Assembly: GCA_033060915.1 (NCBI GenBank)
Contig: CM065394.1
Span: forward strand, 9,463,501-9,527,500
Origin: Euryodendron excelsum
Lineage: Eukaryota > Streptophyta > Magnoliopsida > Ericales > Pentaphylacaceae
Direction: 5' to 3'
Length of the DNA: 64,000 nucleotides
Within the stretch, counting starts at the first letter, position 1. Each line of letters opens with the position of its first letter. The notes beneath the pieces are model-generated. The model was not told where the DNA came from, did no database searches, and was given only the letters and a program-made list of their open reading frames with translations. A program made the position numbers and the translations under genes. This document shows, in pieces, positions 55,720 to 64,000 of this stretch.

Positions 55720-58710
55720 CAGAGCCTCCTCTAGCATGAAAGGAGTCCGCAAACTCAATCTAAAAACCCTAATTTTCGATACACATAGCTCGTACACTTC
55801 CTAAACCCTAGTTTTCTTAGGTTTTCTAAACCCTAGCTACCATACATAAACCCTAGCCTCATATACACTTATACACACCCCTATATACTTATACACTAGC
55901 CTCCAACCTTCCATTGAAGACTTGGATTGCTGCAACTACGAAGATTTGAAGACCGAAGACGAGCTCTCGAAGATCAAGACTGAAGTGAAGTGAAAACCGA
56001 AGAAAGCAAGGCGCGCAAAGCCAAGCAAAATAAAGAAGACAAAAGGTAGGCTTCTTATTTAAATTTTCGCACTTCCCCCTCTCTCTTCTCTCTCCTAACC
56101 CACTTGGATTTTCTTTATTTTAATGCCCCATCTCTTTCCCTCCCTTTCTTTGCATGCTTGAAACAAGAGGACTCCCAGTCCATGTGTAGGATTAGACTAT
56201 TAGAGGGTCACCGTATCGAGGGCTTTCCTTTAGGCTAACTAGAGATCACGTGGGTTCAGCGTCCTTGATTATGTGGTGAAGCCTTAATCTTGTATGTTCA
56301 CAACCCCAAATTTGCATTGTGCATATCATCATCTTGTGTTCTACCAAAAATCGTTTTCAAACTCGTTTTTAAAGCTTGCATTAAACTTGTTTTCAAAATT
56401 GCATCAAAATCTCATTTTTCAAAACATGTTTTCAAGATCACAACCCGGGTGATTCTAGCCTTTCCTTGGCTAGGATTGCTTTAAGAAAGTGTTACATTTA
56501 AAGTGACTTTCATGCTCTATATTTTCAAACCTTTGTTGTGTTCAAAATCACTCTTCTAAAGTGGTTCTAACTTTCTTATGGTTAGAATCGCTTTAGGAAA
56601 GTGAGACATTTTTATATCTTTTAAAAACTCTCTTTTCAAAAGTCTCTTTTCCTAAAAATATCTTTTTCAACATATGTTCCTAAAACTCTCCTTTCCAAAG
56701 TTGTTTTCAAAAACTCCCTCCAAAAATCTATTTTTCAAAACTCCCTTTTTCAACTCCTTTCGAAAATCCTCTCCCCAAAATTCACTTTCTAAAAACGCTT
56801 CCTAAAAATCTTTCCAAAAACTCTCTCCAACAATCTTCTACCAAAAATCTTTCTAAAAACTCCCTTCCCAAAATCTTCCTTCTAGAAACTCCCTTCTAGG
56901 ATTTTCCTTCTAAAATCTTCGTTTCCAAAAACGCACTTTCCAAAAATCCATTTTCTTGATGCACAAGTCAAGCCTTAGAGCTAACAATTAGGAAACCCTA
57001 ATTTTCTTTCCAAAAACATGGTTTTCAAACTTGCCTTAAAACCTAGGTTCCCAAAACCTTCTATTTTCTACGCCAAAACTATACACTTCCAAATCTAGGG
57101 TTTCTAGAAACTTCCTTTTCCAAATCCTTGCCAAATCCTACCTTCTCTTTAGGAAACCAAATCAAATCTTCTCTTTAGGAAACCAAATCCAATCTTCCCG
57201 TTTAAGAAATTAGATACAATCCTCCATATTTAGAAATAAAATCAAACACTTCTTCTTAGAAACAAAATTCAATCCCTTCCTAATCCAACTCTTTCCTAAT
57301 TCAACTCCTTATTAATCTTCTACTTTCCTAAATCTTAACTTTCCAAAACTTGAACAAAAAAATCTTTCCCAAATTTTAAAATTCAACTTCGTCATCTTTC
57401 CTAATTCAACCCTTTCCTAATTCTACCCTTTTTCAAATTTTAATCTAGGTTTTCAAATCTTTCATAAACTCAAACCTTTCCTAATCTCATGATCTTTTCA
57501 AACTAAAAAACTTTCTAAATCTTAAACTTTCTAAATTTAAAATATTTCTAAATTCAAAGCTTTCTAAATTCAAAACTTTCTTAAGTTAAATCTTTTTAAA
57601 TTTCCTAAATCTTTCTAAAACTATAAAACTTTCTAAATCTTAAACTTTCTAAACTTCAAATCTTTCTAAATCTAAAACTTTCTAAACTCAAAACTTTCTT
57701 ACTTTCAAAACTTCCCTATTTCAAAACATTCTAAATTCAAAACTTTCCTATTTCGAAAACTTTCCTAAGTCAAAACATTCCTAAGATGAAACTTTCATAA
57801 TTTCAAAACTTTCCTAATCTTAAGATCTTTTAAAACTCTAAAACTTTCTAAATCTTAAACTTTCTAAATTTCAAATCTTTCCAAATTCAAAGCTTTCTAA
57901 ATTCAAAACTTTCTTAAGTTAAATCTTTTTACACTTCTTAAATCTTTCTAAAACTCTAAAACTTTCTAAACCTCAAATCTTTCCAAATCTAAAACTTTAT
58001 AAACTCAAAACTTTCTTACTTTCAAAACTTACCTATTTCAAAACATTCTAAATTCCAAACTTTCCTATTTCAAAAACTTTCCTAAGTCAAAACCTTCCTA
58101 AGATGAAACTTTCCTAAAGTGAAACTTTCTAAAAAGAAACTTTCCTAAACGGAACTTTCCTAATTCGAACCTTTCCAAGTCAAGTCTTTCCTATGTGTCT
58201 TCTCATTCCTAAGTCTAGGTTTCCTAAAACCAAGTCTTGCAAAATCAATCTTTTCAAATCTTCCAATCAAAGTCCAAATTTCCCTACTCTTCCAATTCCA
58301 ATCCAAATTCCAATTTAAACTCTTTTCGAAATCAACTCTTCTATTTTTAATCAGACTCTTGTCCGAACTACGACTGACCTGATTTCTCCAAAAGGATATG
58401 TAGGCAACCCTCATGGGTGCGGTCTCCAAATTTTTCAAATTTCGAATTCCACAACATTTTTCAAGTTTCTATTTCCACAACTCTTTTTTTCAAATCTCAA
58501 ATTCCACAATCTTTTCAAATCTCCAATCTATTTTCAAACTTCTAATTTCAAATTTCTATTTTCAAATCTCTATTTTCAATTTCCAAAACTTTCTTTCCAA
58601 AGTTTTCAAAAATCTGGGAGCGACAACCCTCTCTTGACAAAGTTTTCAAAAATCTTTTCAAAACCATAAGTGTAATCTTCGGATTGTTCTTAGTTTTTGG
58701 TGACCTAACT

Positions 58711-60831
58711 TGTTGGGCCAAAAGGCAACCCAAGAGGGAGGGTGAATTGGGTTTTTCGAAGATTAATAACAATTGAGATTAATTAAAATTAATCTAACCA
58801 ATATAACAGTGATCAATCTATATACAAAACAATATAATCAGAAGAATGAAATAAAATAGAGCATAAGAAAGAACACACAGATTTACCGAGGTTCAACCAC
58901 AAACCGTGGTCTACGTCCTCACCAAAAGACCTCATTGAAGTCTTCTTCCACTATATAACCCTGAATTACAAATGGGCTACTGATTGACAAAGTGCACAGC
59001 TCACTATACACAAGAACTCGTCACCGAGCTCTTCAATCTCCAAGTGGTTTTGTTCAAGCTCCACTCAAACTTTCAAGAGTTTTGCTTTCACAAGAGAACT
59101 TTCAAACTCTCAATTACAAGTGTATAAAAGTATGCAAGTAACTAACACACTCTCTAGCAAGAGTAGATTTTACAATCTGAGCTCACAAGTTGAAGACAGA
59201 AAGAATATTAGAGTATATCAGTGGATCAGTTAGTTAAATCTCATTTTTGTCTTCAATCCCTTGTATAATTGCAGTTGGAAGCTTATAAATAAACCCTATA
59301 TTGATTCCATCCGTTAGAGGTTATTGGGAATCATTAATGCACGTCCAGTTATAACGTTAAGAAAAATAGCCGTTATATCCAAGGAGTCGGCTGGAGGTAG
59401 TCAACACTTTCTGCTTCTATATTTACCAGATGTTGTTCACTAACTTCATAAGTCCGTTCTTCATTTCAATGAGGCTAGTCCTTGTTCATTTTATCTTCAC
59501 ATCTTTGGCTTCTGCTGTCATGAGGTGACTCGTCAACTTCAGGAGTCCGCTCTTTGTTCATTCAATCTTCAGCCTTTTACTTCTGTTGTCATGAGGCAAC
59601 TCTTCGTCTTTACGTGTCTGCTCATTGATCATGTCATCTTCAAGCCTTTGCGTCTGTCTCCATGAGGCGATTCTTTATTTCAATGAGTCCACTCTTTGTC
59701 TATTTGGTTTTTAGGCTATTTGCTTTTGTGATCAAGGGGCGACTCTTCATTTTTCATGAGTCCGCTCATTATTCATTTTTTCTTTAAGCCTTTTACTTCT
59801 GTGATCAAGAGGCGACTCCTTATTTCTAACCTCATTGTCCATAAATCTGCTTTCTGACTTCTAAAGATCTAGCTTATCTCAACACTAATATAAGATCTTC
59901 AAGGAGTACTTTGTTGGGGTATGATGATCAATCAAATCTCTTTAACTGATCATAGTTAACTTCTATTCAACTTGGATTGAATCAATCATTGGATATAGAT
60001 CTTCTCTTGACTCCCAAACTATCAAAGCTTCATTCGATTAATGTTCATCTTTTCTTCTTCATTTGCAAAGCTTTCTTCTTTCATTGTAGAACACTATCTT
60101 TTAATGCCAGACTTCCTCAACTGCGTAGAGCTGCACAATGCTTTATTTTCGATTTCTTCTTTTTTATAGCAATTCTTCTTTCTTCTTTACAGATCACTTC
60201 AATGAGACTTTTGCAGGCTTAATGAAATCTCTTCATACATCTAGTCTTCATTGATTCTTTACATTATAGAAGAATTCTTCACTTGGATTCCATATAGAGA
60301 TCAGACAATCATTGTGAGTCTTCTTTCTCAGCAACTTCAATCATATTGTCTTGAATTGATCTTTGTATACTAGATGAAGACATCTCTTGAGCATTTTCAA
60401 TCTCTTCAACAATCAATTCCTCTTCAACTAATCTTTGCACCTCTTCAACTAATCTTTGCATATTTTTATGAAGTCTTCAGTCTATCCAGAGTGCAAAACA
60501 AACTCACTGAGTCTATGCATACTTTGATGAAAGCTTCATTTTAACACCTTTAATCTCTTCGAATGTAAGACATTTTTTTGAAATAGAGATAGGCGTTAAT
60601 CCTCTATTTAGTTCATTGCATATCTCTTGGAATTCATTGCTTAATCTTGAATTTGTTGTGCATTCTCTTTGACATGCATTAGACTTAAGATTGAGCTTTA
60701 AGTCTAAGTTATGAACTTTGTTAATCTGCACACTAAGTAGATTCATTAGTAAAATAACACAGAGTTTAGTTATCATCAAAATCAACATGGGAATTAACGT
60801 TGAGTCAACAAGGGTCAACCTTAAGTCAACA
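58711..60831 (-). repeat. 3' LTR of the copia element
   Basis: 2121 bp. In sense it starts TGTTGACTTAAGG and ends CTTTTGGCCCAACA, proper TG...CA termini. The last 50 bp in sense (AATTCACCCTCCCTCTTGGG) are the usual end of SIRE/Maximus-type LTRs as I know them. The segment GATTTACCGAGGTTCAACCA is also typical of this group. A TATA-like TTATTTATAA lies on the minus strand near 59284-59293. A five-unit tandem repeat sits at about 59450-59830. Confidence 0.8.
59450..59830 (-). repeat. 71-74 bp tandem repeat in the copia LTR (5 units)
   Basis: The block TGAGGCGACTC or a close variant recurs at about 59521, 59592, 59663, 59734 and 59808, with GAGTCCGCTCnTTnnTCATT between the blocks. Units are well diverged. 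Confidence 0.7.
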
Positions 60832-60850
60832 ATCTCCCCCTTTTTTATGA
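60832..60850 (-). other. Polypurine tract of the copia element
   Basis: The plus strand reads ATCTCCCCCTTTTTTATGA; on the minus strand this is an A6-G5-type tract directly before TGTTGAC, as in SIRE/Maximus elements. Confidence 0.75.
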
Positions 60851-61630
60851 TGCTAAAACCTTTGCAAAATAAGTTCATATAAGATTAAATGAAATAAAGA
60901 AAGTTAAATATCATACCAGTAAGGAAACTCCCCATTTGTTTCATAATTAAGCAAATGATGCTTAGAGGATAAAAACATTTCAAAAACAATTTTCAGGGAA
61001 TTTTTGTTAGTGAAATCAAAAACATTTTGAGGGAAATAAATCATGATGCTCCCCCTGAGAACATGCTTGACATTTATCAGAGAATAAGCAATTCATTTTA
61101 TTTCCTTTTCATTTAATGCCAATTCTACCAAATACTCAATTGATAATTTTATCAAATGTACTCCAATACTTCTCCCCCTTTTAACTTAAACACAATTTAT
61201 CTTGTTTAATACAATTTTGCTCTAATCATATCTAATTTTGCCGAAACTATATCACAATACTTCTCTCCTTTTTTGTCAATGCATCAAAAATAGAATGAGA
61301 ATGATACCAATAGAGTGAGAATGATAAACAAGTACAATAGTAGAAAAAAATATTAAAATTAGGAGAGATTGTATAAATAGAGAATAAATCAAACAAGCAA
61401 GTTATCAGAGTAATCACATTTGATACCAGAATAGAATGATATTTCATTGATTGAACCATTGAAATTACAAAAAAATTGTCACAGTTATCATGTTCATAAA
61501 CACTATTCTAAAATCAAAAGAAAACATTCAGTCAAAGTAACAAAACAAAAAAAAAAATAAAATGTTATAACAGGACCATGAGAGTGACAGAGCCATGAGT
61601 ATTCAAGATGATGAGAAGGATGCAGGAGTT
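60851..61630 (-). other. Spacer between copia extra ORF and PPT
   Basis: AT-rich 3' untranslated part with further CCCCCTTTT-type stretches (60938, 61050, 61172), probably PPT-like repeats. The 70-codon frame at 61247-61459 has no recognisable domain. Confidence 0.5.
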
Positions 61631-62520
61631 TTAAGGAGATGGAGAAGGGGAGGGTGTTAGATCAACAAGATCTGAGGCAATGTTGGATGAACCAGAAAAT
61701 GGTCTAGGCCTCAGACTATATGGCCTCCTTCGCACAAATCTAGAGGCTGAGGTAGATGGTTTGGCTTTCTTTGCTAGAACAGCCTTCTTCCTTGGTGTAG
61801 CATCCTTAGATTCATCCTCAGAGATAACATCTGCAGGCTCATCCTCCTTAGTTTCTAGTTCTGTGTTCTCCAAATCTTTCTCTGCTTCCTTCTCTTGTTT
61901 TTCCTCATTTCTTTCTTTAGGTTCTGTTTCTATTTCTGTTTCTTCTTCCTCTACTGCAGTACCCTGAGCCCTTTTTAGTTGAATCACATCTTGCTTAAGA
62001 TTTTTCAACTGAAGCATCTTTTCACTAAGTTTGTGGTCCATGCTCTAAAGCATGTCCATCATGCTTCCCAAAAGTGCATCAACAGAGGAGGCATCAAGGG
62101 TTTGGGCTAAGGGTTTTCTAGGGCCAGAGGCAGATGCTCTTTTCTATGAAGAGCTAGCAAGGGCAACTTTGTTTAGCCTTGGAACCCAATGACCATTGAT
62201 TTTCTTATACCCCATCCTGCTCAAGGTGTATTTACTATATTCATCTTTGTAGGGATCAGGCTTTCGGTATGTCACACCCAAAAGATTTATATGGAAATGC
62301 TTGAAAATTTTAGTGAGTAGCATTCCATATGGTAGGTTCTTGGAGGCAATGGTAGTAACATTGGCCATGTTGGAGAGAATGTAGTAGGGAACATCAATTC
62401 TGGTGTTCATGAGAAAGGCCCACAAGAAAAACAGGTCCTTCTCAGTTACACGCTCAAAACCACCAACTTTGGGTAAGAAAATGGTTGTTACGAAATGGTG
62501 GACTAATCTCAATTCAACAA
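61631..62520 (-). pseudogene. Extra 3' ORF of the copia element ('putative plant transposon protein' / env-like position)
   Basis: One frame runs from the insertion point at 62520 to 61631, about 296 codons, with two stops: TAG at 62144-62146 and TAG at 62046-62048. The upstream part has LVHHFVTTIFLPKVG, DLFFLWAFLMNTRIDVPYYI and LPYGMLLTKIFKHFHINL, which match, from memory, the 'putative plant transposon protein' family found downstream of pol in SIRE-type elements. The C-terminal part has a coiled-coil-like segment (KLSEKMLQLKNLKQDVIQLK), a Glu-rich stretch and a basic Ser/Arg/Pro tail. The N-terminus is cut off by the gypsy LTR. No signal peptide or membrane segment is seen, so 'env' describes position only. 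Confidence 0.72.
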
Positions 62521-64000
62521 TGTCGCGCCCAGATTTTTCACACTCGAGGAATACATATACAAGCTGGAAAAATACTGTACTCTCTCGTTAGAACTCACCC
62601 TCCTAGAAAAATGAGTGCGACTATATTTGAATTGAAAATTGGTTTGAATAAAGGGCTTTTAGAAAAGATTTTGAGTCACCATCTAACTTGATTAAGGTGA
62701 ATTAGATTACCTAAAAACTAAGCATATTCCAAATACTACACTTAGGGTTTTTGAAAAAGGTTTTTGAAAATACCATCTCAAGAGAGGGTTTTTAAGAAAA
62801 ACAGGTTGTTTGGCAACTTTTGGAAAATATTTAGCCCTTTTTAGAAAATAACTTTGTTTTTGGTCTTTTGAAATCAATGATCCTAGGTTCGAAGGTTGGT
62901 TACGTCTAGGGAAGACGCACTAAGCCATCACCCTACCCCGCCCTTACAGTACCTGCATGTCTATTTACCGTAGATTCACCTATGAGAGTCTTCAACTAAC
63001 CAATGTTCAATCCTATCCACTTTGAAAAGAAATGTTTAAAAAGAAATTTAACATGATGCATGACATGCAAGTGCAAGAAAAGATAATTAAAAAATAGATT
63101 TAGAAAGAAATTGATTTGATTTGAAAAGGAAGAGATAGAAGTTTGAATTTTGAAAGAAAGTTTGGAAATTGAAAATAGAGATTTGGAAATAGAAATTTGG
63201 AATTGGAAGTTTGAAAATAGATTGGAGATTTGGAAAAAATTTGTGAAAATAGAAACTTGAAAAATGTTGTGGAATTTGAAATTTGAAAAATGTGGAGACC
63301 GCACCCATGAAGGTTGCCTACGTATCCCTTTGGAGGAATCAGGTTCGTCATAGTTCAGACAAGAGTCCGATTAAAAATAGAAGAGTTGATTTGAAAAATA
63401 GTTGGAGTTGAAGTTCGAATTGGAATTGAAAGAGTAGGAAATTTGGACTTTGATTGGAAGATTTGAAAATATTGGTTTTGAAATATTTGGTTTTAGGAAA
63501 CCTAGACTTAGAAACTTAGAAAAGAAAGGTTGGACTTGTCTTAGAAAGATTTTAGAAAAGATTTGACTCGAATGTTGGATTTGGATGATTAGGAAACTTG
63601 GAATTAGGAAAGTTCTGTTTTCGGAAAGCTTCATTTTAGGAAAGTTTTGGAATTAGGAAAGTTTCGTTTTAGGAAAGCTTTAACTTAGGAAAGTTTTAAC
63701 TTAGGAAAGTTTTGAATTAAGCAAATTTTAAATTTAGAAAAGTTTTAGATTTGGAAAGATTTGAAGTTTTAGAAAAGTTTAGAATTTAGGAAGGTTGGAA
63801 GTTTAGAAAGATTTAACTTAAGAAAGTTTTGAATTTAGAAAGCTTTAGGACTTAGAAAGTTTTAGAGTTTGAATTTTAGAAAATCTTGAGATTAGGAAAG
63901 GTTTAAGTTTAAGAAAGATGGGAAAACTTGTATTTGGAAAGTTAAGATTTGAAAAGGAGTAGAATTAGGAAAGGGTTGAATTAGGAAAGATGTAAAAGTT
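62521..64000 (-). mobile_element. Gypsy LTR, reverse, truncated by the window end
   Basis: Begins TGTCGCGCCCAGATTTTTCA, the reversed end of the same LTR family, followed by the conserved terminal 450 bp and the purine tract. It is inserted in the copia extra ORF; AACAA at 62516-62520 is the expected left duplication. Whether it is a solo LTR or part of a full element cannot be seen. Confidence 0.88.

Larger units (their letters stand above)
37121..58710 (+). mobile_element. Element C: gypsy copy with gag, antisense PMD gene and truncated 5' LTR
   Basis: 5' LTR remnant about 37121-39980, PBS 39983-40000, leader, gag with acidic extension 41540-43505, pol-less spacer, antisense PMD gene 45534-47386, PPT, 3' LTR 48676-50554 plus 55540-58710. 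The internal region is 8.7 kb, longer than in A because gag is more complete. The 3' LTR is split by solo LTR 2 and then cut at 58710 by the copia element; by comparison with A, about 0.2 kb of LTR should remain beyond it, outside the window. Confidence 0.88.
55540..58710 (+). repeat. 3' LTR of element C, second part
   Basis: Continues the LTR after solo LTR 2: palindromes 55599-55697, TATAAATA 55712-55719, donor-like AAAAG|GTAGG at 56041-56050, pyrimidine tract. In the last part about 0.3-0.4 kb of normal LTR sequence is missing around 58600, with a local 40-bp duplication (58598-58655). It ends GGTGACCTAACT where the copia element begins. Confidence 0.85.
58711..62520 (-). mobile_element. 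Copia SIRE/Maximus-like element, 3' part, reverse orientation
   Basis: Read on the minus strand: 3' end of the internal region with an extra ORF (62520 to 61631), a PPT (60850-60832) and the 3' LTR (60831-58711). It interrupts the C 3' LTR at GACCTAACT|TGTTGGGCC; TAACT at 58706-58710 is the likely left copy of its target duplication. Its own gag-pol would lie to the right, beyond the gypsy LTR that interrupts it at 62521. Confidence 0.82.

Overview
The window reads as gene-poor, heterochromatin-like DNA from a flowering plant. It is AT-rich and made almost entirely of nested LTR retrotransposons. I see no intact host gene, tRNA, rRNA or CRISPR array. All coding matches are decayed: retrotransposon gag, a plant mobile domain (PMD) protein, and the 3' extra ORF of a SIRE/Maximus-like copia element.

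Most of the window belongs to one Ty3/gypsy family with very large LTRs (about 4.9-5.5 kb; ends TGTAAGCACCC...GGGTGCGACA). Its gag and primer-binding site point to the Tat/Ogre lineage. Four copies are recognisable. Element D is the oldest host: its leader and gag fill 1-2920, and its interrupted sequence resumes at 26777. Element A (2921-26771) sits in D, flanked by the 5-bp target duplication CCTAA. A's 5' LTR is itself split after 28 bp by an antisense solo LTR (2949-8384; TSD CTCGG/CTCAG). Element B (27708 to about 37120) lies in reverse orientation and has lost its 5' half. It is fused at about 37120 to element C (about 37121-58710, forward), whose 5' LTR is truncated and whose 3' LTR (48676-58710) is split by a second antisense solo LTR (50555-55534; perfect TSD TACAG). 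A reverse-oriented copia element starts at 58711 inside the end of C's 3' LTR. It is broken at 62521 by yet another reverse gypsy LTR that runs off the window.

Within a complete copy the order is: LTR, PBS TGGCGACTCC(A/G)CTGG(G/A)GA, about 1.5 kb leader, gag or its remnant, about 2 kb without protease, reverse transcriptase, RNase H or integrase, then on the opposite strand a gene of about 615 codons with a plant mobile domain, then polypurine tract and LTR. The antisense PMD gene lies at the same place in A, B and C. It appears to have its own promoter side and a 0.85-1.17 kb leader intron. This gives a family of non-autonomous, pol-less elements that carry structural gag in sense and a captured PMD gene in antisense. 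It is the most interesting content of the window.

The LTRs are mosaics of repeats: a hairpin-bearing minisatellite near the 5' end, a 157-bp array, a cluster of GGCGCCACT...AGTGGCGCC palindromes directly upstream of a TATAAATA box, and a long strand-asymmetric TTTCCTAA-type tract. The same palindromes occur about 200 bp upstream of the antisense PMD leader donor. LTR boundaries were placed by comparing copies by eye and should be good to a few bases where a TSD is given.
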